DNA of 64,000 nt from Casuarina equisetifolia (GCA_028551475.1 CM052356.1:28237884-28301883), one strand, 5' to 3'; counted from the first letter of the stretch, positions 22,955 through 35,191 are shown. Numbers and translations: made by a program. Notes: a model not told the origin generated them from the letters alone.

Positions 22955-24000
22955 CAAAATAAAAAAGCTTCAACAAGAAGTTTTAAATTGACTAGAGCTT
23001 AATGTCAGATGAACTACTAGAGAAATGTAACCTTTACTACCCGAAGTTGTGGTCGTACTTGTGGAACAATATGTAAGAAAGCAAATGGGTAAATGTCTAT
23101 ATTGGCACCATGAAAACCTCTCCTTCGTTCCTTAATTCCGAAATTTCATTGTTTTTTGGCATAAGGAAAGATCTTCTAGGCTAACCAAGTAAAGAAGAAA
23201 TTTCTTGGTTTAGTTGAGGTTAATTAAAAATTTTCAAAATAATCTGGTTAGGAACATGTGATATTTTTTTAACTGATTTGGAAAAGTGCAAATGAAAGGA
23301 AGTGAAACAAAAGTTCTTGTTTTGCTTCGTGTGGTTGTAATTATACATTGTCTTATATTCTGTATAATAGCATGGAAAAATGGTTATAAATTGGTGAGTT
23401 ATTCTACTTAAATCTTAGTGCTTTCAGTTAGATATAAGCTTTTTTATTAGAAATTCTAATATAGTATTGGAGTTTAAATTCAAATATAGCATTTCTTCAT
23501 TTGTAGAAAAAGATTTATATAGAAAGTATTTCTTCACACTTGAGGTGAGGGGCAAGGTTAAGAATTATATTATGAGATTTTATATTGCCTAAATATTACT
23601 TGAAAAGTGTCCTTATAAAGAAGAAAAACCCTTTTAGTTTTTAGTTAACTTTTAGATAAAACAATTTTTTTTGTGATATATCTTAGAGCTTAAATTATTG
23701 GGACATTCATTCATTTGTGAACATAAATTTCCATGAAAAGTGTCTTCTTATGTTTGATGCAACCGTGGAAGGTTGTGAGAAGAGGTGAACTTCCTAATGG
23801 AACATGGGTCTACGATATGGAAGAAAGGACGAGGAATGGCTCTTTGCTACCTAAGAATGCGATCCATTGTGTAAGGTTGTGAGTGATGTTTTGTCTTTAA
23901 CCAATGTAAGGATGTAGGCCTTTGTCTTAGCATTCTTATCATGACCCATAGAAGCAGAAACTCTATTAAATGAACAATTGAGGTTACTTTGAATCTCAAA
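22955..24000 (-). promoter_or_regulatory. Orphan upstream region of an ankyrin/PGG gene
   Basis: The sequence is collinear with 39000-40020, the region upstream of the intact gene at 38984, in the same (minus) orientation. The match begins 15-20 bp upstream of where the ATG should be, and the coding exon is missing. The equivalent of the TATA site reads acatattg on the minus strand near 23070, a weak match, and the intact gene at 38984 also lacks a clean TATA. Whether it drives transcription is unknown. Confidence 0.55.
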
Positions 24001-24033
24001 CCTAAATTTCCATATACATTCGCTTCTGGTTCT

Positions 24034-24502
24034 TGTAGGATTGATATCTAACTCAATACCCAGCGGAATAAGATAAAACTTGTTTCTAACATAAACTAGA
24101 CAAGACAAAGAAAAGATCTAGATAAGAAATACAAAATTTCACTAAGTAAGGAGAAAGTTACAAGCTATCAAAGTTGATACAAAAAAATACTCTATTTTTA
24201 ATTTCTGTAGAAACTAGATTTTCTCTAGACCTTCTCTCTTTTTCTCTTACGGTTTTTAACATAAACCTCTAATTTATACAGAAAAAAATTAAACACTAGA
24301 AACATAATACTTCATCTTCAAGAGATTTCCAAGTTGTTTCATAGCCGTTTCGTGTAGAAAACATCAATCAAAGACAGCTAAGAGTTTGCTGTCAAAAACC
24401 TATTGGAAAGGTTGCTACTGCTTTTTTTTTACTCCAAGTTTCAATATTTGCTGCTGCAACTCCGACTTTCAATTTTCTTTTGATAAGGATGGATTACCAA
24501 CA
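24034..24502 (-). repeat. 3' LTR of the copia element
   Basis: On the plus strand it starts TGTAGGATTG and ends ATTACCAACA. It is the direct repeat of 28758-29224 and is adjoined by a purine-rich tract (minus strand) at 24503-24518. Confidence 0.9.
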
Positions 24503-27500
24503 TACTCCTCCTCCATCCTTATCATACCGAGCAAGCTTCTGAACTTCTCAAAATCTCTAACTTAAAGAGGTTTTGTGAACACATCTGTTAATTGCTCACC
24601 ACTTCTACAAAAAAATTAATTTGATTGTTCCTTTCTCCATTTATTCTCGAGTAAAATAATATCTTAATTCAATATGCTTACTCTTTCTATCACTGATGGG
24701 ATTTTTAGCTAAAGCAAGAGCTTATTTACTATCAACATACACCATGGTTGCTTCATTTTGTTTGAAATTTAACTCCTCCAACAAGTTTTTTAATTACATA
24801 GTTTGACAAGTGGCTTTAGATGCAACAACATATTCAACTTCACAAGTAGATAATGTCACAATTTGTTATTTCTTTGAACTCCATGAAAAAACACCTGTAC
24901 CCACATCAAATCCATATCCAAAAGTGTTCTTCCTTTCATCTAAGTCTCCTACTTAGTCAGAGTCAGAGAAACCTTATTATAACTTCACCTCTCTTCCTTT
25001 CAAGTATAGCAATCCATAATCCAATGTCCCTTTCACATATTTCATGATTCTTTTCACTGCTTTCACTTGTATTTCACTTGGTCTTTCCATAAACCTACTG
25101 AACAAATCAACACCAAACATTATATTGGGTCAAGTGTAGGTCAAATACCTCAAACATCCCACCATACTCTTGAAACAATGAGCATTAACTGGTTTGCTTT
25201 CAGAATCCTTTTTCAGCCTATGATTCATCTCAATGGGTGTAACAATTGGTTTAAAGTTCTCCATTCTAAACCTCCTAAAAACATCTCATTCATACTTCTT
25301 TTAAGATATAAAAATTCCTTCATCCTTTTGCAGCATTTCCATTCCTAGAAAATAAACCATCTCACCAAGATTTGTCATTTCAAACTCTTTGTGTATAGTA
25401 GCTCAAAATTCATTGAACAGGCTTGGATTATTACCTGTAAACATCATATCATCTACATACAGACACACCACAACCATGTCTCCATTCTTCTTAACCTTTG
25501 AATAAAGAGATTATTCATATGGACTTTTCTTAAAACCATTACTTTTTAAGTAACTATCAATTCTTGCATTCCAACATCTTGGTGCTTGTTTCAAACCATT
25601 TAAAGCTTTCTTCAACTTATAAACCTTATTTTTTTCTCCTTTTCTTTCATAACCACATGGTTGCTCAACATAAACTTCTTCTTCCAAGTATTCATTTAGG
25701 AAGGCTAACTTAACATCCATTTGATGTACTTTCCATCCCTTAGCAACAACTATAGCTAGAATGAGTCTTATTATATCAATCCTAGCCATAGGTGCATACA
25801 CTTCTTCATAGTCAATTCCATATTTTTGTTTGTAACCTTTGGTCACCAACCTAGCTTTGTACTTCTCAACTTCCCTAACTTGATTGGTTTTGGTTTTATA
25901 CACCCATTTCAATCCAATAGCATTATGACCTTTAGGCAATTCAACAAGCTTTCAAATGTCATTCTTATCTATTGCTGTTAGCTCTTCTTCCATAGCTTTT
26001 CTCTAATGTTTCTCTTTTACAGCATCTTCAAAGCTTCTAGGATCACATATAGCCATCAAACAAAACATGGGAAACTCACTCAGCTCAATTGGAACTGAAT
26101 CTTTATAGATATCATCTACACTTCTCAATCTTGTAAGTGATGTTGTCGAATCTATTGGATTGCTTCTATCACCACTTGTTTCACCTTCTAAGTTATCTGA
26201 TCTTGACTTATTTCTTACCCCAACATCCTCAACACCTTCTCCTTTATCTTCATTCACAAAATCTTCATAAAACATGCCCTTTTGACTCTTTTCTTCTTCA
26301 TTCCAATTCTAACTTGTATGCTCATCAAATTCTACATCTCTAGAAACTATAAGTTTTTTCTCTATTGGATTATACAACCTACAGCCCTTTGTTCTCTCAT
26401 CATACCCTACGAAAATATACTTAACTCCTTTATCATCTAACTTTTTTCTCCCTTGATCAGGTACTCTTCTATAAGCCACACAACCAAAGACCTTCAAATA
26501 ACTAACTCTTGGTTTCCTTCCAGTCCATGCCTCATTTGGGGTTCTGTTTTTCACACTTTTGGTAAAGCTTTGGTTTAGGAGATAAATAGCACATCTTATT
26601 ACTTCTACCCAATAACTTTTGGGCAAATTTATCCCTCTAAGCATACTCCTTACAAGATCTAAAATAGTTCTATTTTTCCTTTCAGCAATTCCATTTTGCT
26701 ATGGGTGTAGGCTATTGTAAATTGGTGTCTAATGCCTTCTTTTTTGCAAAAATTCTCAAATTCTTTTGATGTATACTCTCCTCCTCTATCTGATCTCAGA
26801 ACCTTAATCTTCTCTCCACTTTCTTTCTCTACTAAAGCCTTAAATTCCTTAAACTTCTCAAATATATCAGATTTTTCTCTAAGGAGGTACACCTATGACT
26901 TTTTACTGAAATCATCAATGAATGTCACATAATATCGATTTCCTCCTAATGATTCAATATCAAAAGGTCCTGCCAAATCAGTATGGACAAGTTGAAGGGG
27001 TTTTTGAGCCCTCAAAGGCTTTCCAATTTTAAACTTTTTCCTAGTCATCTTTCCTTTCACACAAGATTCACACAACCCCTTTGGTTTGTCTATTTTTGAT
27101 AGTCTTCTCACCATATCTTTCCTGAACAAGGCACTCAAACCTTCGAATCCTAAATGGCCATATCTTAGATGCCACAACCAACAATCATCTTTCACAACAG
27201 ATTTAAGACATCTCATAAACTCAATTTTTAGATTTAGAGCAAACAACCTATTTTTCTATATCCTTGATTTAACTGTGAGCTCTTCAAGTTGATTCCTTAC
27301 AAGCATGACACCATCTTTTATACTAATCACGTACCCCTTTTCCAGTAGCTGACCTAAACTTAAGAGATTAGTTTTAAGGGTTGGAACATAATAAACATCA
27401 TTAATAAAACTTTGTTTACCTTCTTGAGTTTTAAGAGCTATATCACCTAAGCTTTCAACCTTAATTTTGGTTGAATCTCCAAAAGCAACCTCACCTGTAA

Positions 27501-28757
27501 ACCTCAAATTTAGCTTACAAAACAACTCTTTTTTACCACACATATGGTTGCTTGCACCAGTATCCAAATACCAAATATTTTCAGCCCCATCTATTGTACC
27601 TTCCTTAACAGCTAGCAAAACAAGTTTTTCATAACCTTCTTTTTCTTCCTTCTTCTTCTCAACATGATAGTTTTTGTCATCCCTTCTTAGCTCTACTTTT
27701 CAATCTCTAGCCATGTGAACAAATCTTTGACTCTTAAAGCATTGAACTCTCCCATTCCTTGAATTAAACCTACCTATAAAGCTATCCTTAACACCACGCG
27801 TTGATGGTATTGATTTTTTGCTCTGAGAAGGTTTCACCTTGCTCACTCCTCCTATTGGTATAATTATTCAATGCACCTCTTCCTCCTTGTCTTCCACTTC
27901 TTCCATAAATATTTCTCCCTCTAGACCATGAGTTTTCTCCTCTATTTCTCCATTGACTACTTTCTGCACTCTCTTTCATTTCTAGTTGACTTTGGAAAGC
28001 ATGTTCTAGCTTTTGCTTCCTCTCTTTCTTTTGTCTTATCTTAATCTTATATGCATGCAACGTTCCTAAAATATCATCTAATGACAGCTTTGGATAGTCT
28101 TTAGATTCTTTTATGACAGCCATAATAAAATCAAAATCATCCACCAAAGTTCTCAATAATTTTTCAATCACCTTTCTCTCATCTACCTCTTCATCATATC
28201 TTTGCATTTCATATACTACATCTTGAATTCTACACACATAGCTATCAATGGTTTCATTCTCTAACATTTCTAATAACTCAAAATCACATCTAAGAGATTC
28301 AAGATTGACCTGTTTTGATTTTGACTTTCTTTGGAACATTTTTCTAAGGCTATCCCATGTGGCTTTTGATGTAGGTAGTGTAGAAATCTTCTTGAACAAG
28401 TTGTTGTCCACGCCTTGCATGATCATAAGAAAGGCTTTCTAATCCTTTTGCCTATTCTCTTCTAAGGTATCTCTCTTGACATCTAACAGGACTTCCTCAG
28501 CTCTCCTTGTTGTAGGTGCTTCATAACCTTCTTCAACAAATTTCAACAAGCCATGATAACCAAGTATGGTTCTTATTTGCATGCTCCAATCATCATAATT
28601 TGTTTTATTAAGAAGGGGAGTCTTGTAATAGATGGAATCTGACATCTTTGAAAGCTTGGGGTTTTAGAAAAACGGTTGATTTCGAAGTAAACTTTAAGGG
28701 AATAATAAAACAGATTCTGCAGAAATTTTGGCTAACAACATGGCTCTGATACCACTT

Positions 28758-29224
28758 TGTAGGATTGATATCTAACTCAATACGTAGTGGAATAAGATGA
28801 AACTTGTTTCTAAAATAAACTAGACAAAACAACAAAGAGATCTGGGCAAGAAACACGAAATTTCACCAAGTAGGGAGAAAGTTACAAGCTATCAAAGTTG
28901 ATAAAAAAAATACTATGTTTTCAATTTTTGCAAAAATTGAATTTTCTATGGACCTTCTCTCTTTTTCTCTTACGGTTTCTAACACAAACCTTTAATTTAT
29001 AAAAAAAAATTAAACACTAGAGGTATAATACTTCATCTTCAAGAGATTTCCAGGTTGTTTCATAGCCGTTTTTGTGTAGAAAACATTAATCCAAGACGGC
29101 TAAGAGTCTACTTTCAAAAGCTTGTTGGAAAGGCTGCTGCTGCCTTTTTTTGACTCTAAGTTTCAATATTTACTGCTGCAACTCTGACTTTCAATCTTAT
29201 TTTGATAATGATGGATTACCAATA
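28758..29224 (-). repeat. 5' LTR of the copia element
   Basis: Starts TGTAGGATTG on the plus strand, immediately beside the tRNA-Met primer-binding site. Direct repeat of 24034-24502. Confidence 0.9.
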
Positions 29225-29640
29225 GTTCTAAAAGCCCACTACAATAGGACTTCTGACAAAGAACTTGCCATCTGATCCATAACAACTTTCCAAATGCATT
29301 GTTTTTATGCTTTGAGGACTGGGCTTCAAAGTAGTGCTGAACGTTTTCTTTTCACCAACAAAGTCCAATTTCGTTGGATAACCTAAGACCAAAACTCTGG
29401 GAGGTTTTTTGACATGCACTCTGTACTTGCGCGGAGAACCATAGTTAATTATTGTTCTAGCAATAGTCGCCAAGCCTGCAATTAGGTGAAGAACTGAGAT
29501 TGAAAGGCAAGTGAAGTCTTCCAGTCGAAGACTTGGGACATGCCTGTGGATTGCTAAAAAATAATTGGGCAAGTTCTCATTCAACCTTAGGTGCAAGGTA
29601 GAACATTTTTAGAAAGAAGCTATTCACACCATGTTTTAAT
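29225..29640 (-). pseudogene. Subtilisin-like protease C-terminal fragment 4
   Basis: The minus strand frame is nearly continuous: LEDFTCLSISVLHLIAG, NYGSPRKYRVHVKKPPRV, KKTFSTTLKPSPQS, then GSDGKFFVRSPIVVGF. This is the subtilase Fn3-like C-terminal domain with the characteristic VRSPIVV tail. The copia element splits it from its left continuation (about 23980-24033). The catalytic domain is absent. It sits left of the PP2C 3' exons, as at 8338-8690. Confidence 0.85.
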
Positions 29641-29969
29641 GCCAATTATAGCTTACCTTTCAAAAAACTATAGACAAAAATGTTTTCGAAAGAAAGCATT
29701 ATAGCCATGTATTGCATATAGACAAAAACACTTGCATTGCTATGTCTCCCCTTTTCTCTTTGTCTCTCCCCTCTTCAAAATCCACCAAAAAATTGAGTAA
29801 TTAGTTTAGGAAACTTTTGCAAATTGCAGGTGGGTGTTGTTGCCACCCCATATTTTTACTCTTCCAATCTAAGAGATAAAGAGAACTTCATTATTCTTGG
29901 TTGTGATGACCTTTGTGTGTGTGTGTGTGTTTAATATATAGTTCTTCCTCCTAATATCTTTGGATTTAG

Positions 29970-31370
29970 TGTTGAGAAAATAATATCACTTCACTATATA
30001 TTGTCATTATCCATTAGGACAAGGCCTTGTACATGTATGGCCTTAGCTTAATACCTTAGCCCTCTTATTATTATATTTCACTCTCTTACTCTATTTATTC
30101 TTAGGTGTGCTGAATTCTCAGTAGATAACTTTAAATCCTTGTTCTCGAGTAAAATAATTTTATTTCAAGATTCATGATGTTTCTTGTTCTTTAAGATGAT
30201 ATTAAAGCCTTTATAGCATTAGTGAATTGGCAATATAAGGTTAGGGATAGAGATATGAGGAGCCAAGACAAGATAAGGGCATTGCACTGCTCCCAATGAG
30301 GCTGCAAGGAAGAATTTAGAGTAGTTCTGGTACAGTTCCATTAACAATAGCAAGTTTATTCTTCCTAAGTAGTGTGATTCGCATGTCATAAGACTAACAA
30401 GCAAACTTTCCAACTTCATTTAGATTTTTGGGAACGATCAAATACCACGAGGCTCATTTGCACTCATATAAAGTAGGTCATGCTTGATCACCAAGGCCAT
30501 GATAATCACAAGAGCACTCTCGGGCGGTGAAGGGGAATGGTTCCCATTGCTATGGTTTCCACTTGCCATCGAGAAAAGTTGAAAAGTTCAACACATTAAC
30601 AAAAAAGGCCAAATTGGAAAGGATAGGAAAAAAATAGTAAAGTTTAGGATATTTTTTGCTTCTTGCATAGATCCAAATGCTAAAGACTTTTGGAAGAAGA
30701 TTAGATCTAAATTTGAAAAGATTAGGAACAAGAAGATTATCTTCATGAAAAGGCAAGTGCAAAAAACAAGGTATTGTTTCTAAATTCTTTACTAAAGTAG
30801 AATGTTGAGCCATGACTTTTATTTTGTGTAAGATTATTTGGCTATTAGGATTATTGGATGACTTATAAGTCAAGTCCTTGAGATTGGTTGCTCTTTTTGT
30901 GAGAATGAATTAGTTATGAAGATTGCTACTAATTCTATTGTGAATGGAAAAGTAATTACATTAAAGTTGGCTATCAATTCATATAAAAGAAGATTGCACG
31001 AGGTGTCATTAGAACGACTCATGTTTTTACTAAGTAACAACTTGTAGACCTCTTGACTAAAAAGCTTTAAGTGTTCAACAACATCATTTTCTCTTTGGCA
31101 AGTTGGTAATATTTGACTTGATAGAGTATTAGCTTGAGAGGGGATGTTGAGGAAATGATATTACTTCATTGTATATTGTCAATGCCCACTGGACCAAGAC
31201 CTTGTACATGTAAGACCTTGGCCCAATACCTTAGTCCTCTTGTATGAGGTTTTACTCTTTTACTCTATTTATTCTTAAGTATTTTAAGTCCTCATTAAAC
31301 AACTTTGTATTTATGTTCTTGAGTAAGAAGGTTTTATTCTAGGATTCATAATGAGTCTTGTTCTTTAAGA
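29970..31370 (+). mobile_element. Copia relic with both LTRs, internally deleted
   Basis: Direct repeats of about 227 bp lie at 29970-30196 and 31145-31370, both starting TGTTGAG. A degenerate tRNA-Met primer site follows the first (30197-30208) and a purine tract (31136-31144) precedes the second. The flanks are tttag (29965-29969) and tttgg (31371-31375). The empty site is visible in the sister PP2C intron at about 9063-9072. Only about 950 bp of interior remains, with RNase H-like sequence near 30800-31070. It is broken and incomplete. Confidence 0.85.
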
Positions 31371-31907
31371 TTTGGTGTTTTTACTTTTATAACAATGATC
31401 ATTTTTTAATTTTGTTGTTATAGCAGCAAATGATACATGTTGTTTGTTTTAGGTATTTGGACCAAGTGATGTTGTTGATTTTGTTCAAAAATTATTGAAG
31501 TTAAGATCATACTTTGCATCTTCTTTTGGAGAAGTCATTATTATAGGGGTATTTGGTCAGCTATACTAGTATTTTTTAATAGTTACTTTCTATATGGCGT
31601 ATTGTGTTGTATATTTGTCTCTTTATGTTCTATTTCTATCCTCTTTAAGTCTATTTTTGCAAGTTTAAAAGAAAGGAAAAGAAGTATCTTTTCCATTGTT
31701 ACTTTATCACACAATTTGCCTTCCTATTATTTTCGGGATTGGCTAATGCAATTTGCGCTAGAGATAGAAGTATTTACAAGTGTAGCAAGCTAAACTTAAA
31801 TGATATGCTTATCTTTGTCTGTGGAAGCCATTTCAACGTTGAGAACTGCTTTTGAGTAGTTTGGCTTGTTTCAATTAGTGTAATATCCATATTTAACGCA
31901 ATTTTTT

Positions 31908-32183
31908 ACCATTTTGGTGGACCACATTTCAAGTGGGTGTTGTTTATTATATTCTGTCAGGCAAAAAGAGTATTTAGCTGACCATGTTATTTTGTTTGGT
32001 ACTAGTACAAGGAAAAACTGTGTAAATTACTAATAATACTAGGCGACCATTTTGGTGGACCACATTTCAAGTGGGTATTGTTTATTATATTCTGTCCGGG
32101 CAAAAGAGTATTTGGCTGACCATGTTATTTTGTTTGCTACTGGTACAAGGAAAAACTGTCTAAATTACTGATAATACTAGGCG
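31908..32183. repeat. Tandem duplication, period 138 bp, in PP2C intron
   Basis: Two near-identical units start accattttggtggaccacat, at 31908 and 32046. The sister intron at about 10100-10230 has a single unit, so the doubling happened after the two copies separated. Confidence 0.8.
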
Positions 32184-33109
32184 ACACATAATTTACAGCG
32201 AGGGTCAGAGAGGTTTTTAGAACTGGTTACAATATTCTTTCTTCTTCGTAATTCATTTTTGTTAAACTTGGACTCTTGTTATTTACGTCAATTGGTTCCT
32301 TAGAAGGCTTGCATTTGTCTAACAGGAGGGTCTGTCGCTGCTGTTTGCCGCTGTCTTGCAAAGGATGCTGTTCGTGAGCGGCACTGCATAGATAACTGCA
32401 CTGCAATTGTCATTGTTTTCAGGCACAAGTAATTCCAAAGTCCTAACGTTGTCCTGTAGAAATTTGTAGATGCTGTCTCAGACATTTCTTTTGAGTGTCT
32501 ATTGTTTTCAAATATTTTGGTGAGCTGCATATAGACAGGTTGAATCTGACTTTGGATGCTGTTGTATAAACCGGATGGTCCACTGTTTCAAAAAGTTGAA
32601 TCAGCTAGGATTTGTTTTGCTAGAGTCCACTATTGACTTGTGTTTGGATTTGCCTAGCTTTCTTAATTTAAGCTAACTCAAAATAAACTGAAATGGGGAA
32701 AAGATTAAAAAAAACATGAAAAAATAGTGATAATTAAGATAGTATTTAATAATACAAAAAAGTCAAGGTGCAAAATAACCTTAAAGAAAATAAAAGAAAT
32801 ACAAATTTACTGGTTCAGTTATACATTGCAAATTAGTAAAAAATGAAACAAAGGCAACATAAGTTGTGTGCAACTTGGTTTCCTAATTTCACAAAGATCC
32901 CAAGTAACTATGCCCTTTGGGTTAATTTAGTTTGGTAATTAGTGTGAATTTAATTTCAGATTCTAAAAATTGGAATCTGTGATTCAATCTAATTCTTGAG
33001 ATTGAACATCATGTTACTTTATCCAATTCAAATGCGATATAGAGGGGTCAAAAACCACAATGTAACAGGAAGTCCAAAACACTTCAAACTGACACAGGAA
33101 ATAAAATTC

Positions 33110-33933
33110 GAAATTAACTAGATATTCACCATGTGAGAAGTACCTGTGATGGAGCAGAAGTTGACTTGCGTTTGAAAATCCTTCACTGCTTGATCGCCGA
33201 AGAGAGTAGACGGATTGCATAAATCACCGCGACAGCCGCAAGTGCCAGATACGTGAAAGCTGGACCACCATTGACTCAACTCTGTAAAGAGCCGGAGGCG
33301 AAGTCTGCAAAAGCAGTGCATACACATAGGCATATGCGATACATATGATTGCGATGCACATGGCTACCGTTAAAAATTATAGAACTAACTTGCTCGTTAG
33401 AAGTAATCCACTAATGACCAACATTACTGCGGACATCGATGCCAAGGAAGAGAGGGTATTGCATGTTAAAAAGACCAACTGCTTATCCGCCTTGCCGGGC
33501 TCACATGGTTGGTTCTCACAATCTTGCCAAACGCCACCAGGTGGGTTGACACCTGCTTGGAAAGACATGGTTGCTATTACAGTGGCTACTACCATCAATG
33601 TGCCACGCGTATCTTCCATCCAAGTATGATCGTATTTGAATGTTTTAAGAGAGTCTTGCCACCATCTCCTGCACCTTGATCGAGCCGACTCTTTAGACTC
33701 AACTTCTTGTGCTTCATCAGTGGCATCATTCGGCGTCATTAGAGGGGAAGAATTTAGGTCTTTAGATCTTCTAACATCGGCTTCTTTTAGCATCTCTTGG
33801 ATTTCATAAAATCTAAAATCCGTGGCATGGATCTCTAAGACGTCAAAAGCTGTAATGCCAATTCTATTCAGGGCATTAACCTTCCTTTTTTATCTCCAAT
33901 ATTGAAAGCAAGTATTTTATGGTCTGCACAAAA
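33110..33933 (-). pseudogene. Ankyrin/PGG exon 2, decayed, lacking exon 1
   Basis: The acceptor AG and the TIKYLLSI start of exon 2 are present near 33933. A long open part runs MLKEADVRRSKDLNSSP through NPPGGVWQDCENQPCEPG to LVISGLLLTSKLVL, then an in-frame stop. The reading is also shifted near the exon start, and the last membrane segments are scrambled. Intron sequence continues to about 34200 and there joins another gene's upstream block, so exon 1 is missing. Confidence 0.85.
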
Positions 33934-34552
33934 ACAACAATCGACTGTTTTATCTAATTATTTACTAAAACTCTTAAAAGCAGTTTAGAAAACAACAACA
34001 TATTTATTGTACGAATTGCATAATATCAAGCAAAAGCTACTCAAGAAATTTTAAATTTAATTCATACATTCTTTGGCTTATTTTATAGTTTTTATGTGAC
34101 CTATGTGAGAACTATCTCAGGCAGAAGTATATTTCTTATTATTGTTGGGTATGCATAAAAAATGTTATGTTTTTCAAATACAGATCCTCCTATTGTAGAA
34201 CTTGTTTGTCTAGCTTACCCTGTAAGGACTTGTTCAGTCGAATAGATGTGCACAACCGTTGCAGTCAATCTTTCTCCTTTTATTACTTTATGCCATCACT
34301 ACAACCATCATTTTCTCCCGGTGAAAGGAAGAGACCTCATCCGTTCCTTGATAAAGTACTGTCACTTTTGTTTGGCATAAGCAAACGATACTTGAAGTTT
34401 AATTAAGTGAAAAAGAAATTTCTTGGAATAATGGAGGTTAATTAAAAAAATTTCAAATAATCTTATCTGGAACACACCACAGTTTTTAATTGCTTCTTCA
34501 AGTAGTGGAAATGAAAAATTATGAAGGAATAGTTCTTGTAGTACTTCACTAG

Positions 34553-35059
34553 GTTGACAAATTTCATAGAAACTTTAGAGCACCTAGATGATTATTTCAA
34601 ATGCACAAGTACAAAAAACTATCTCCATTAAAATTCATCCACACGGAATCTTGTTGAGTAATAATTACCTCTTTTAAAACCTCTACTCATCCCCTCGTTG
34701 TAGCTAGGTAGAGAGGAAGCTTCTCATCTTCATCCTGAACTAAGCAAACATTTGCATTTGCTTCCAATAATGCTTTTACAATTTAGTATGACCCTCAGCA
34801 GAAGCCAAGTGAAGAGTAGTCCGTCTAAATCCACTTCTTCAGCAAGTTTATGTTTCTTGTTGAGAAGAGTTCTAGAAAATTCAAGGTGGCCAAGTAAAGC
34901 TAGCATGTGAAAAGGAGTCTCACCAGAAGAAGTCAATGAAACTTTGTGAAGAAGGAATGCAGCCTTTTGGATCAATGTGTTCAAGGTATTTACACATCTA
35001 TTGAATGAGGCTTCATAAAGTGCAACCATATTCTCTTGTTCATCACGTTTTCTATCCAT
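34553..35059 (-). pseudogene. Truncated ankyrin exon 1, second copy of the fusion
   Basis: The ATG at 35059 starts MDRKRDEQENMVALYEAS. The frame is open for 109 codons but leaves the ankyrin frame after HKLAEEVDLDG. The exon ends at about 34553 in the same upstream-region joint as at 883. It retains a TATA motif at 35192 that the left copy has lost, so a short transcript is conceivable. No exon 2 follows. Confidence 0.85.
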
Positions 35060-35191
35060 TTTTCACCATCGGTGTGCAAAAGTAAACAAACTTCAACAAG
35101 AAGTTATAGATTATGTAGAGGTCAGTAATAGGTGAAGTGCAAGAGAAGCGTGACCTTTACTACCCCAAAGCCATGGTCTCACTTGGAACGG

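Larger units (their letters stand above)
24034..29224 (-). mobile_element. Ty1/copia retrotransposon, full length, decayed
   Basis: The element is bounded by LTRs at 24034-24502 and 28758-29224 and by an exact 5-bp target duplication gttct (24029-24033 and 29225-29229). Next to the right (5') LTR is a primer-binding site complementary to initiator tRNA-Met (28743-28754). Next to the left (3') LTR is a purine tract. On the minus strand the parts come in copia order: gag about 28645-27790, zinc-knuckle remnant near 27740, protease about 27580-27500, integrase about 27240-26350, reverse transcriptase about 25940-25400, RNase H about 25350-24520. It is broken in several places. The two LTRs differ by roughly one base in ten over the first 150 bp, so it is old. 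It lies within a protease relic. Confidence 0.93.
29830..32432 (+). pseudogene. PP2C phosphatase 3' half, second copy
   Basis: Exon a (29830 to about 29915) reads VGVVATPYFYSS then FIILGCDDLC, and its donor region has been overtaken by a (GT)n run. Exon b (31449-31497) reads VFGPSDVVDFVQKLLK, uninterrupted, but the donor GT has become TT. Exon c (32326-32432) ends DNCTAIVIVFRHK and a stop, and is four bases shorter near its start than its counterpart at 10378, so it is out of frame. A copia relic (29970-31370) fills the intron between a and b. Together with 16645-20046 these look like the two halves of one former gene. Confidence 0.85.
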
